From Entonaema liquescens (taxonomy: Eukaryota; Ascomycota; Sordariomycetes; Xylariales; Xylariaceae): a stretch of 64,000 bases of DNA. Positions within the stretch are counted from its first letter, which is position 1, and each line of letters opens with the position of its first letter. A program made the translations under genes and the position numbers. This document shows positions 24,900-36,644 of this stretch, piece after piece. The DNA lies in NCBI GenBank assembly GCA_902805475.1, contig CADCSX010000007.1:1674001-1738000 (forward strand), read 5' to 3'. Under the pieces are notes generated by a model. It did no database searches and had not been told where the DNA came from. It saw only the letters and a program-made list of their open reading frames with translations.

Positions 24900-25234
24900 A
24901 GTAGGTGATGGGATGCGAAGATTGCTTAAAGGGGGTGAATACGAGATATGTAAAGGTAATGACGCTATTTTAGTTTCGGGTATAAGGTCAATATGTACAT
25001 CTCTCTATAGCAGAGAGGTTTGATGCTCTGGATTTAGATCAGGTTGTGGTATGAAGGCACGTAAAGGTAGCGAAGTACGCCCTCGATCTTTTCTTATGTG
25101 CCAATTAAGCAGTAAAGCTAATAAGGAACTCGTAGAGGTTTGCAAAAATCATGACGGGAATTTCATTCGTAAACAACTATAAAATAGTTAACATGAACTT
25201 TTTAAGATTCCAGACGAGATCCAAAACTCAGCTC
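24900..25234. other. Short convergent intergenic region
   Basis: 3' flanks of the isochorismatase-like and GH30 genes. Nothing else is seen. Confidence 0.5.
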
Positions 25235-27083
25235 TCATGCAAACCGCCAACCGCTTAGACTCTCCTCCCGCTTAACAGCCGGGGGAGCAGGTGGTGCCGG
25301 GACATGGAAAGTCGTAATGGAGCGAGCGGCAACACTTCCCGTAATCAAGCCACCCGAGACAGTAACATTAATCCTCTCGCAATTATGCGTCTGATCGGTA
25401 ACCCAACCCGTAGCCTCAGTCACATTTGCACTCGCGCCATTGAGCCTAACACTCACACTACTCGCCGACCCCCGGTACTAATAACCACCACAGCAACGCT
25501 CCCATCTCCATTCCTAAACGCAGCGCTCTTCACGCCCGATCCGCCCGAGCTCGCGACGCGCACGGCGCCGGGGCGCACGAAGCGCGACCAGTTGGCGAAC
25601 GCCCACAGGCGCTTGGACACCTCGTAGTTGTAGGGCGGCTGCTGGTCGACGCGGACCATCTTCTCGTTGGTGTTGGGCGACGGCCACTGCACGCCCTCCC
25701 AGTACAGGTACCCCGACACGTTGTAGTTGACCAGCGCGTTGAAGATGTTGTTCGCCCACGTCAGGCCCTCGCCCGCGCCGCCGCCGCCGTACCACGACGT
25801 CGTCCATTGCCCTTGAAGGTCGCATTGCTCGGAGAGCCAGACGGGGACGCCTGGGGGTTGCGTTAGCCGGAGGGGGAGTGTTGGATTGGATTGGAGTTCT
25901 GGGTAAGGAAAAGGGGCCCCGAATAGAGAGAGAGGGAGAGAGAGAAAGGGGGGGGAAAGGGGAGGGAAAGGGGCCTATGGCGTACTGTGAATATGTCCAT
26001 GTTAGCTTCTGGCTTGTAGTAAATTATTCCGCGGAGGTTTGGAGACGTACCGTGAATTCATCGGGCCGTTCGGCCCACCGGTGTATGTATGCGAGGTTAT
26101 CGTCGCGAGCAGGTTCTCCGCGCCCGCGGACTTGATGGCGTTAACCATATTGACCTGGTTGCCCCAGCCCTCCGACTCGCAGCACCCGATGCCGACCTGC
26201 GAGGTCAGGTTGGCTGTTTCGAGCGTCGCGTGTAGGATCTTGATGAAGTCGGCTGCTTGCGCCCCGTTGGAGTTCATCGACGCGTAGCTCGTCGTAAACT
26301 CGGGCTCGTTGAGGAAGCCGATTCTAAGGGTAATTTAGTCAATTACTAGTATCACTAGAATAGGGGCCATAAATGTCTTTCGCAAAAGGGACGTCTGCTA
26401 ACTCACCGAGTAACGGGAACACCAGCCTCGGCGTAGTATTTGACGTATTGGACTAGATAGTCGGCATATGCCTGTCTCCAGTCGCCGCTCCGGCAGTTCG
26501 TCCCAGAGACGCCGCATAAAGTGCCGCCATTTGCTTCGTTTCCGTTCGTCTATGAATAATTACCAATAATTAATCTTGTCCCCCCTCCCCCCTTTTAAGA
26601 GCACTAAAAAAAGCCTACCTTCATGTATCCAGGGGCACTCCAGGCATCGCCATAGATCTGGCGCACTCCATATGTATTATACGCTTCCTGCGACAACCAC
26701 AGCTGGCCCGAGTCCTTGCCGTCCCATTGGTACTGCGGTGTTGCCTTTGGCCCGCCCGGGTCCTTCGGCGCAAACGTGTTCATGTGGTCGGAGCTGCTGT
26801 CCGGGCTCGAGCCGATACCGTTACGGATGATGGATAGACCCGCGCCGGAGGTCGTGTTGAAGAGTAAGTCTAGAAGTGCCCTCTGCTTGGTCTTGTCCGA
26901 CATGTTGGTGATCAAGTTCGCTCGCTGGAAGGCGAAGGAGCAGCCGAACCCGTCGATGGTCTGGTATGTCTTCGACAGGTCGACGGTGATTGCCGATCCT
27001 GTTTGGCGACGGCTAAGCCATGCCGGCACTGCCGACGCAAAGGGCAGGGCACCGGAGGCGACGATCAGATCAGTTAACCTCAT
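25235..27083 (-). CDS. Secreted glycoside hydrolase family 30 (two compensating frameshifts)
   Basis: Exons are 27083-26619, 26549-26407, 26323-26051 and 25850-25235 (introns 69, 83 and 200 nt), giving 498 aa. The N-terminal signal peptide is MRLTDLIVASGALPFASAVP. A (beta/alpha)8 GH30 catalytic domain with a C-terminal beta domain follows. Family blocks include IDGFGCSFAFQRAN, SIIRNGIGSS, AWSAPGYMK and TNGNEANGG. The acid/base is Glu209 in GFLNEPEF and the nucleophile Glu301 in VWLSEQCDLQG. The family contains xylanases, glucuronoyl-xylanases, beta-1,6-galactanases and glucanases. The layout suggests subfamily 7, but this is not proven. Exon 4 needs one G removed at 25843-25846 and one C added at 25469-25473 (+ strand). 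Between these points the conserved protein (WLSEQCDLQGQW to VVVISTGG) is in another frame. The two shifts cancel, so the exon length stays a multiple of three. Confidence 0.87.
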
Positions 27084-28080
27084 GTTCGCTACGTTGGAGT
27101 AATTCTCGTAGTTACTCTAGGTTGTCTGTAATCTATAGAATCCACCTTGATGTCCCTCCGTTTTTATCATCGAGAACGACTCCAAGAGACACTCCCAAAC
27201 AAGACAGAGACCTATATGATCCATATTTGCCGGTAACCCCATACTAATTGCTATACATCGTTCTAGAATCGCCGTTGTATTCTAACGGTAACATCCATAT
27301 GCTGTAGGTTACCATCTGGACACTCCCAGCACGTGGAAAAGCAGCCGGTTAGGTTCGAAAACCAGGTGGTCGTCGTGTTAAGCTCCGCGAGATGTGACCT
27401 CCGCGTCTTGACTGTGGGGTACGCGAGACTATTCAGATTACCGACGCTTGAGCCAAGAACGGGTAAATAATCGAGGTGAGATCCTCTGCACCGAGGTACG
27501 TGTCTATTTAGCCACTGGTCCTTCTCCGCGTAGATAGCTAGTTCTAGCCTTCTAAGAACAAGTCGAGTCTAAAAATACGCCAATAGGCTTGACGTGGAGT
27601 AGAGGTTGCTCTGTGTCAACTTACCAAATATTGCTAAATTGTTAGTGAAGCAGGAAATCCGGGGTTATCTTAAATTCGTCCTAATGGAGGGGTCAGCTTG
27701 GAGTAGGATATAGGGGTTAGTAATAGTAATAAAATTTGGTTCGTAGATCGACCGATTGTGCTAATTATGGTCAAATCCATGGCATCAAAGCAAGCATTAA
27801 ACATCACTTGTAAAAAATAAAGCAGTAATGTGAAGTTCAATGAGCGTTATCCATTCGACTAGCGAAATGGCGCTGATTGTATTGTTCTGTAAATACTGTT
27901 GGGTTTAGCTATATGGTTGGCCTCGGTACTTTATAGTACGGGCTATGTTCGAATCAGATCAAGTTTTCAACATCGCACACTATCAACTCTTCCTCCGCTA
28001 CGCTCGAAAGAACGTGGATTAGGCCTGATGAGCTCCCCTTTTGCGGATGTATATCTGTCTCTATTGAGACTAGAATGCAA
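27084..28080. other. Intergenic region, nothing recognised
   Basis: About 1 kb between the GH30 start and the HEM1 stop. It is AT-moderate, with no ORF of interest and no repeat. Confidence 0.5.
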
Positions 28081-30006
28081 TTAGGCGGTAGCGCTCACGC
28101 CCGAAGCCAGGTTCTCGCGTTCGAGCAGAGTTTCCATGAAGCCATTAGCTGGCTTCGATTCCTTGATTTCCTTGGCGATTTGCTGATCGATCCCAAGCTG
28201 TTCGTCCGTCCAGAGGGGTTCAGGGGCATTGACACCTGCCTCACCAACACCGATGAAGCCCCCTTCTGCCGCCCATTCGGAGGTTCGCTTGATACCAAGC
28301 TTAGTCCAGATTTCATCCACCGCGGCGACCAACTCGTCGCGATACTTCTTCGTATGGCCCGGGGTTGGAGTAATTCTCAGACGCTCCTGGCCTACCGGTA
28401 CAGTCGGGTAGTTAATAGATTGCACATAAATTTGATAATCGTTTAATAGCATATCCGAGGCTTGCTTTGCGAGCTCGGCATTTCCGACCAAAAGCGGAAC
28501 TATATGTGAGGGATTCGGTATGACAGGGATATCCTTGGCATCCAACGCCTCCTTAACAGCACGGGTATGTAGCTGTTGAAGTCGCCTGTCGTTATTATGG
28601 TCTATTTGATATTCAATAGCAGCCCTAGCACCGGCCATGGTAGCTGGGGGTAGTGATGTTGTGAAAATGAAACCGGGCGCTAAAGACCGAATCATGTCCA
28701 CGAGTTTCGCACTTCCGGCGATGTATCCACCGACACATCCATATGCTTTACCGAGAGTACCGGTTATGATGTCTATGCGATCCATAATTGTTCCTTGGGG
28801 TCTACCCTGTTTGTGGGCCTCGAAATCCAGGTGTTCGGCAACGCCGGCACCTTTCGGGCCATACATACCAACTGCATGAACTTCGTCGAGAAAGGTGATG
28901 GCTCCGTATTTATCAGCCAAATCGCAAATGCCTTCAATAGGTCCGATTGAGCCACACATGCTGTATACCGACTCGAAAGCAATAATTTTAGGCACATGAA
29001 GTGGTAAAGAAGCGAGCTTAGCCTCAAGATCCTCCAAGTCGTTATGTTTGAAGACCATCTTCTTGGTTCCCGAATGGCGAATACCCTGGATCATCGATGC
29101 ATGATTCAGACTGTCGGACAGTATAACACATTCGGGTAGCTTGCTCCCAAGTGTTGCAAGCGTCGCATCGTTAGCAACATAACAGGAGCTGAACACGAGT
29201 GCGGCCTCTTTCGCGTGCAGCTTAGCAAGAGTTCCCTCGAGTTCGACTGCGTGTTTGTTGTGACCCGAAATATTTCTAGTTCCTCCTGCACCCGCACCAT
29301 ATTCTTCGAGAGTTTCATGCATTTGTTGTAAGACCTGGGAATTGCGACCCATGCCTAAGTAGTCGTTGGAACACCATACCGTCACCCGATCTTCCCTGGT
29401 AGCTCCATGAGCCTGGGGAAACTCTTTAGCTAGTCGATTGATATTATTGAAATATCGGTACGACTTGTCCTTGTGTTTCTTGTCGAGTTCTGCATCGTAA
29501 AAGCCATTGTAATCGAATTTGCCATCCGAGCTCGACGATTTGGCTAGCGGGGCTGTCGCATTGGCTTTGCTTTTAACATGAACGGACGGAGGGAATTGGA
29601 CTAAAAAAGAAAACAAATTATAAGTCATAGGGTTTCAGTACGTAATTGGTAGCGGATACATACCCGATTCGCGCGCATTGAACACAGAGGTATCTACAGG
29701 TCTAGCTTCGTGAGGGCGGCTTGTGTGAATCTTGGCCCTTCCCTGCTTCGGCTGACTAGAGTAGTTGCGAATTCCGCTCATGGTTGCGGCACCGGCCATC
29801 GGAGTCCTACCAACTCGTGCAGACTGGATTGCCAACGCCTTGCCCATGACAGGGCAGCGTTGACCAAGCAGCTGCAACTTGGAAATAGTACCGCCACATT
29901 GAGAAGTTTGAGGACGAGTGGAGGTTGACAGAGCACGAAGAGTGGCGGGAGAAGCCTTCTTCAAGAAGGGACACATGGCCTTCGACTGGCGAAGTACAGC
30001 GTCCAT
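28081..30006 (-). CDS. hemA: 5-aminolevulinate synthase, mitochondrial (first enzyme of heme synthesis)
   Basis: PLP enzyme that condenses glycine and succinyl-CoA to ALA in the mitochondrial matrix (yeast HEM1, Aspergillus hemA). Exon 1 is 30006-29664, the intron 29663-29601, and exon 2 29600-28081, giving 620 aa. The presequence is basic and contains two Cys-Pro heme-regulatory motifs, KAMCPFLKK and GQRCPVMGK. In the family these mediate heme inhibition of import. Catalytic-core blocks are WCSNDYLGMG, GAGAGGTRNISG, FLDEVHAVGMYG and the PLP-lysine block TGTLGKAYGCVGGY. SINYPTVPVGQERLRITPTP lies near the C-terminus. The frame is intact. Two CCAAT/ATTGG boxes lie about 45 and 75 nt upstream of the ATG; CCAAT is the HAP-complex site that controls heme genes in fungi, but these are very close to the start. 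Confidence 0.96.
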
Positions 30007-30160
30007 GGTGACGATCACAACAGGTCCAAAAAAAAGAAAAGGGGTTGTAACCAATTGATTTGGTGGGGAAAACTTGTGTCAATTGGAAAAAGAGTTTTGT
30101 CTAGTTTAAAAGGAAAGAAGGTTAGAATTTATGTCTTTGTGGAAGGTTTTAGATTCTCTG

Positions 30161-30195
30161 TAGCAAAAGTAGCAAAAGTAGCAAAAGTAGCAAAA
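30161..30195. repeat. 9-bp tandem repeat TAGCAAAAG, about 3.9 copies
   Basis: Runs into a poly-A stretch; located about 155 nt upstream of the hemA ATG, in the promoter or leader. Confidence 0.9.
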
Positions 30196-31861
30196 AAAAA
30201 TCCCCCGGAGACTCGGCGACCCACCGTATTGCGAATTGATGACTGATGGACAAAATATGATTGGGAGCCAGACTATTGAAATATGCAGGGCCGAACAAGC
30301 GGCTTAGATCTATTATAATGTTACAGCATTGCTTAAGCCTTAAAAGCCTTAAGTATGCTATGTAAGCATGCTACTATGGAAGTAGGTACCTTTTAGGTAT
30401 GTTACAACCGGAAGGGCCAGGTTCTAGCTTAAAATCTCTTAGGTTAGGTAAAATCGGGGGTAAAACCCGAGCAGAAAAGTACCAAACGTACGAGACTACA
30501 CTAAGTAACATACGAGACAGGGTCCAATTGATGCTTGCTGTATGCACGAACGGCGGGGAACGGGATGACCCTTCTTTTATTTCTTAGGTATATGTTAATA
30601 AGGTATAAAGGTATAATCTGACGAGTTCTTTACTTTAAAGTTCGGAAGCTAGTTAAATCTTACATACATATGACTTCAGCAAGTTGTGAAACCGTATCGG
30701 ATTGGATTGATCGTATGGATATAGCAAGTAACTGGTGATAAAAGCTTACTGTACATTATCCATTACCTAAGTTACCAACCCAATTACATGTATCTGCACC
30801 CTTTTCCTCGGAGCCTCGGTGTCCTGCATTTGCCCCGCTTACGTACTTCCATCTATTAACCCCAAGAGCCTAGAGCCTGTCAATTCTCGCTTGTGGCTTT
30901 TCCCATTGGCTAAAGCCACTATTTCTTACCTAAAGGGGAACTCACACAATATAGTACTACACCCAACTCGGCCTGAGAGGCATCGTACGTTCTTATATAG
31001 AAGAGATATGTAGGCTATTAGATCAACGGTTTGTAAGCTGTAGGGGACGGATGCGACAATCCGATGCATCAGGTTGATGCGTGTTAGCGGTGTATCCCGC
31101 GTCAGTTGCTGAGTTAAGAGACAACCTGGCTTAACGCCGGTATTCTACGCCGATAGTCGTCATCAGAAAGGGGATCAAAACGCGACGGCTTACAGATGTC
31201 GACATCGTGAAGACTTGCACAAATCATAAGGACCAACTGGAACACGGGCAGTAAGCTTTTCGAATCTTTTACTAATTGTAATACCAAATATGTTCCATAG
31301 CCAAGCACACCGGATAGTTTCGACTCTCCGATCCCGTTCATAAATAAGGCTGGTTGTTATGTATTGGAAGCGGTTGCCGACGTAAGACTACGGCAACGTG
31401 TTTTATTATGAGACAAGGGTTATACGCGGACCTTTAGAGGTCCTTAATATAGAGATGATCAGCAAGCCGGTGTTAAGATATCGTATCAATATAACTATTT
31501 AAACACTGTAACTGTCTCGTACCTATATTAAAGACATGGTGCTTCATAGGCCGACCTCTGATCCTCGCGCATGCCTGTCAACTGGAAGACTATTTACCTT
31601 TGAACTGGGAAGTCTACCATAGATCAGTTAACTAATACTCGCCAATTTCACTTTGGATCAAGAACTACCCTAGGTAACTATACCTACCTATTAACTAGCA
31701 CATTTGCTGTTTAAAAGAACTATAATTGCTTGTTTATAAGCTATCTATGCCTATTTATAGGGTAATAGTTCTTTACTCTTAAACTTTAAAGTAAGTTTCT
31801 CTCATTTTTCTGCAATGTAGTCAAGTACAGTAGTGTGTCTTAATGCACGTAAGACAGTTGT

Positions 31862-31893
31862 GCTGATCTTTTATAGCTGATCTTTTATAGCTG
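31862..31893. repeat. 14-bp tandem repeat GCTGATCTTTTATA, 2.3 copies
   Basis: Two perfect adjacent copies plus four bases of a third, in gene-free AT-rich DNA. Confidence 0.85.
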
Positions 31894-32921
31894 TCTAGTT
31901 ATATAAAGTTCTTACCTTTAGTCCATAATACAATTCCCTTCCAGTAACTCTCCTGTTTTCATCGAGCATCACGAGAAACAGCGCAATAAATATTGACTAT
32001 TATTCCGCGGATGCAGTAGTCATATCTATTGCTAAATAAGAACATCAATTCTAAGCAATCTGAAATAACTTCCCTGATAATAGGGACCTTTCAAGATTAT
32101 TAACGACTTCAAAAAAGTTCATCTTCATTGGCTAATCTCTCGCCTATATGATGTTGCGATAAGGTAATAAGCATAAGCGACCCGAGGGTTGGGTACCCTA
32201 CTATAGGAGTTAACAAAGTGATGTTCATCTTTACTTTCCATAATATAGGACGTTAATATGGGAGTCGATAGTGGAGAAACACTATAAAATATGTCTATTC
32301 TTATCCCGTCGCATAAAAGAAGTCACGCTCTCGGAACCAACGACAAATTGGGCAAGTGTAAAGCAGATATGCGTGTAGGTAAGCAGCTTCCGGTTATTTG
32401 GGTAGTTAGTATGCAACTCGTTTGATGCATGGCTCATGGGCTCGTGGCTCGCGGCTCGAGGCTCGATAAGGTTTTGTGGGGTAGAATCACATGCGCTGTA
32501 TGGATTTTCCCTGACCGACCTGGCCGATAACCCAAAATGCCCACCCAGATGACCGGGAACTACGAAGGTACAAGCTCGAAAAAAAAGTTGTCGCCCCTCA
32601 ACAAATTCCAGGTCTGTCCAGTTGGCGGCAGTCGGGGCCCAGTTGTCGGTGAGAAAATACATCCACTACCTCGAAAAAGATTCTGCCGCTTCCACCTCGT
32701 ATCCCCTCTAACCTAGGTACTACGATGGGACAAGAATGGACTTGTGACTATGAAAGTAACCGTGATCGCAGACACAAAAACCATACCCCGACTTTTTGTC
32801 ACAAGTGTCTAGTATAAGACTTTTTTATCACTTGACTCTTCTTTATAGAACTCAACCTGCTGCGACTATACTACCCCCCGACGACCCCTTTGCGACGGCT
32901 TCGCCGTTCTTCCACTACAGC

Positions 32922-33878
32922 ATGTCCTTCCTCTCGATCCTAGGTTACTTCTTCGGGGGCTTCTTAGTCCTCGTTATCTCGTTGCCAATGCTTTCCGCCA
33001 TCCACCCCGTCGTAGGCTTTGTCGCTCGCACGATATCCGCCTACATCTCGATAATGCTATGTGCCAGCTATGGAGTAATTACTTCCATACTCTTACGAAT
33101 AATCGGTTGCGAGCAAATTGCGCAGTGGACAACAGCACGTGCTTTTAAATATGTCATGGCAATTACGATAGGGATCACCTTTGAAGTTGAAGACCCGAAC
33201 CGATATCTCGATACCGTTCGACCGGCCGTATTTATTGGAAACCATCAGAGCGAGCTGGATGTTCTTATGCTCGGGTGCATATTCCCCAAATACTGCAGTG
33301 TAACTGCCAAGAAAGCATTGAAATACGTGCCATTCCTAGGATGGTTCATGGCATTAAGCGGCTCCATCTTCATCGACAGGAAGAACTCAAAGGATGCAAG
33401 GCAGGCTATGGCAGGTGCTGCTAAGGAAATACAGACTCGAAAACAGAGTGTTTACATGTTCCCCGAGGGTACTCGAAGTTACGCAAAGGACCCCGGCCTT
33501 TTGCCATTCAAGAAGGGTGCTTTTCATCTTGCTGTGCAGGCTGGCGTGCCCATCGTCCCCGTGGTAGTGGCCAACTACTCACACGTGCTCTACATCAAGG
33601 ATTATGTATTCCGGCCCGGAAGGATTCCTATCAAAGGTATTATTCCACCTTTGACCCTCACTACAATTTAAAGCTAACATACACCAGTCCTTGATCCGAT
33701 TCCTACCACTGGATTAACAGCCGAGGATGTTGATGAGCTAACTCGCAGCACCCGGGAGCTCATGCTAAAGGAAATAGTAGCGTTGACTCAAAAGGCTCAA
33801 AACAGACCCATTGCTGTACCTGCTACGAGTGGTGATGGTGTCGTGCATGCTAGTGGAGCTGACGCTACCCTATCATAA
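32922..33878 (+). CDS. 1-acyl-sn-glycerol-3-phosphate acyltransferase (PlsC/SLC1 family)
   Basis: Makes phosphatidic acid from lysophosphatidic acid and acyl-CoA at the ER membrane. Exon 1 is 32922-33636, the intron 33637-33687 (51 nt, GCTAAC branch), and exon 2 33688-33878, giving 301 aa. Two hydrophobic segments lie near the N-terminus (LGYFFGGFLVLVISLPML and the following ISAYISIMLCASYGVITSIL). Acyltransferase motif I is NHQSELD (NHX4D), motif II is GSIFIDRK, motif III is FPEGTRS and motif IV is VPIVPVVV. I chose the ATG at 32922 because the sequence before it contains no better ATG and the N-terminal membrane helix begins directly after it. The C-terminal 60 residues are polar and variable. 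Confidence 0.93.
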
Positions 33879-35555
33879 GAATAAGCAACTCATATCAAAG
33901 CTCTACTGCGTTTCAGGCGTCTGTTCTAAACGCGCCACTTCTCAGTATAGCTTGCAGTCCTACGCTTCATTCGAATTACTATAGCTCGTGCTAGATGCCC
34001 GTTATACAAAGAGGCATCACTCAAGAGTACGAAGAGTGCATATACATTGATACCCTTATAGATTAGGTCATATGGGTGCATAACTAGAGACGATCGTCTA
34101 AAGAGACGCCAGGGGCGGTGGCAATATTACCTTGCAACTATCATTGTTGCAAGGCTTGTGTCTATAACCTTTACGCTTAGACGAACCGGAGCCTGGGGTT
34201 CAGGAAAGGGTAGCGATTCAGGGTATAATTACGGTATAAGACAGTTATGTTTTACTGAATTAGGTACATATTCAAATATCAGTAAATTTCTCGAAATTGA
34301 AATTGGAGAAAGATTTACGTAGATGCCTCGGTATTTATTTGCTCTCGTATAAACACGTGCCACATACTCTTCGCGTATTGGTATAGATATCATTATAGAA
34401 CACATCCATCAGGAGATATGGGCTTCTAGTTTATATTACTTTTACTTATGGGTGGATGCTTCATAGATATCTGTTGCGCAACCATATACGTTCTCCCTGA
34501 CATGACTTCACCCGTACTTTTAATGTTAAACAAGGTGAAAACGGTCAGCTTACCCTCGGGATGAGCTGCACATCATATTGAATATGCAGATCCGGCTGTT
34601 GATGGGACCGGTCTTAATAGATTTCATAAAAAGTCGCGCGGCTCTGACCGGATGTAAATCCTATATTTCCTTGGCACAACGTGGCTTAGCTTAGGAGTCT
34701 ATCAGATCATCCCCACTACGCTTTAGATATATCACGATCCCTACATCATATATGACGTCTGATTAATGTCCGTAAGGCACGTACCCGTGGGAAACCCATT
34801 GGCAGCTAATTCTGCATTGTTCTGCCACATTTGCTTTTTCAGCAACCGGTCAAGCAATGGCTAGTTCCGGCACTTTGAAGAGGTGAGGAGGTAGCCAACA
34901 GGTTTTAAGGGGCGCGCGCCAAATATGCAAGCTCTGTGAGCTACCCAGCTACTTTCCCTAAACGGGAAATATTGGAAGATCAACGCGGTCTAGAAGGTGG
35001 AGGATGCAAGACATCTTGTTGCAAAGTGATACTTATCGCCATGCCACGGGGGATGACGAATCAGCCTAGCAAGCTGAACTATATCTTGTACGAGTGCATT
35101 TACTTAATATGACTGGCCAATCTCTTCCAAGGATTGCTTTATGTCATGCAGCTGCACTCGAGAATGATGCAAGGAGCTGCCTCGGGCTAAAGATCATCAA
35201 TGTTGACAAGCAACATCCAGGTCCGAAGTCCCCGAATCTAGCTGAACAGCTCGAGATATCCACCATAGCGTCCTTGCCTTCGCCGAACTTAGACATAGCT
35301 CTTTGATCTATTGAGGGGTATCCAGTGACGTTACACCTCGTAGCTCGGAGGAGAGCTCCCTCTAAGAGCTCCCCTCGTTTAGCTAGGGAGCTTGCTTGCG
35401 TGCTTTCTAAGGGGCTGCTGTTTCTTTGACAGAACCTATTGTATATAACACACCACCTCCTTCGTCTTTATCTGTATTTGAGTAGATAATATCCCCATTC
35501 ATCCTTAGAGCTATATCTAGAATATTTCTCAACAACCAACATAATAGCCATCAAT
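33879..35555. other. Intergenic region, nothing recognised
   Basis: About 1.7 kb. It holds a GC-rich direct/inverted repeat of GAGCTCCC / GGGAGCT at 35353-35392 that could form a small hairpin, just upstream of the SYG-repeat gene. No gene is seen. Confidence 0.5.
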
Positions 35556-36644
35556 ATGTCTTACAACGATAACAACAGTGTGAGTGTAATTAAGGACCTT
35601 TCTTCGTGACCATATGGCTAATAAAGGAATCAGTCTAGCTACGGCCGCAACGACGACTACGTATGTAGTAAACAGATTAAAGTCTACCCCTATGCCTACC
35701 CCTATATCTAACGCTATACTTCCAGTCCTCTCGTAACGAGGGAGGGTCCGGATCTAGCCGTAACGATAACACTAGCTATGGTAGCAATGACCGATCAGAC
35801 AATACTTACGGATCAAGCAACTCCTACGGGTCCTCGAACCGTCGAGACAATGATAACTCGTTCGGCTCCAGCCGTGACAACGATAACAGCTACGGCTCCT
35901 CAAACACATACGGTTCGAAGGACAAAGACTCCTTCGGTTCTAGTGACAACACATTCGGCTCCGGCAACACTCGCCGGGATGATGATGATAAGTTTGGCTC
36001 TTCCCGCCCTAGCCACAATACCGACAGCTTTGGCTCGAGCAACACTCGTCGAGACAATACCGACAACTCTTATGGCTCTAGCCGAAACAACGATAGCTAC
36101 GGGTCGAACGATAGCTCATATGGATCTACCAGGAAGGACAATAGCTATGGATCCAACAACAACTCCTACGGGTCGGGTAACAACACCAGCTCCTATGGAG
36201 GATCCCGCGACAACGATAACTACGGATCGTCTAACCGTCGCGATAACGACAACGACAACGATACTTACGGGTCTCGCAATACTAGCTCTAATACGTATGG
36301 CTCGAGGGATGACGACAACCAGAACTCGTATGGAAACTCTTCTTCTTCTTACGGTTCCCGGAAGAACAACTCGGGGAGCTATGGAGATGATAATGACAAT
36401 GATACCTCGGGCCGTAAGGGAGATAGCACCGCCGGCAAACTACTGGAGAGTAAGCCTGGCCCCTATTTCCGTCTCTTGACTTGCCTAGATTGCCCTATTG
36501 CAATCGTCTACTCCCATCAGTAAACGACGGCCTACTAACTGGATTACAGAAGCTGGTTCGGTCCTCGGCAGTGGTCGCCTGGGGGAAAAGGGTCGCGAGA
36601 AGCGCGAGGGAGCTGGATACGGCCGTGACAATGATGACTACTAA
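35556..36644 (+). CDS. Low-complexity [S/G]-[Y/F]-G-S repeat protein (disordered, prion-like composition)
   Basis: Assembled from splice signals: exons 35556-35579, 35634-35660, 35726-36449 and 36550-36644. The introns are 54, 65 and 100 nt, and all junctions keep frame; the protein is 289 aa. Almost the whole chain is S, N, D, G, R, Y and F with about 24 Tyr/Phe-Gly motifs spaced every 6-15 residues (SNSYGSSN, DNSFGSSR, NNSYGSGN). Only the last 45 or so residues differ. They form a charged segment GKLLEKAGSVLGS...EKGREKREGAG that looks like an amphipathic helix, ending YGRDNDDY; SSYGRNDDY also occurs near the N-terminus. A different frame across exon 3 is also open and Thr-rich, but it lacks supporting splice structure. 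The aromatic-sticker pattern resembles FUS-type domains that phase-separate. That is inference, and I cannot name the family. Composition suggests a stress-type cytosolic protein. Confidence 0.75.

Larger units (their letters stand above)
30007..32921. other. Gene-poor AT-rich region with hemA and AGPAT promoters
   Basis: About 2.9 kb between divergent genes. It contains tandem repeats at 30161-30195 and 31862-31893. The 31.3-32.3 kb part is dense in TA-rich words with stops in all frames, compatible with a decayed repeat, but no transposase motif is seen. Confidence 0.5.

Noticed and set aside
25514..25825. Arg-rich minus-strand frame inside the GH30 gene
   Set aside because: It is the off-frame reading between two compensating indels; the conserved GH30 sequence is in the other frame.
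32282..32662. Minus-strand open frame of 126 codons upstream of the acyltransferase
   Set aside because: No protein-like composition or motif; lies in a divergent promoter region.
35353..35392. GAGCTCCC/GGGAGCT hairpin upstream of the SYG-repeat gene as a regulatory RNA
   Set aside because: Only an 8-bp stem with a 23-nt loop; likely by chance.
35778..36479. Thr/Met-rich open frame across the SYG-repeat gene
   Set aside because: It is the shadow of the repeat-coding frame, which has a proper start, four exons in phase and a stop.
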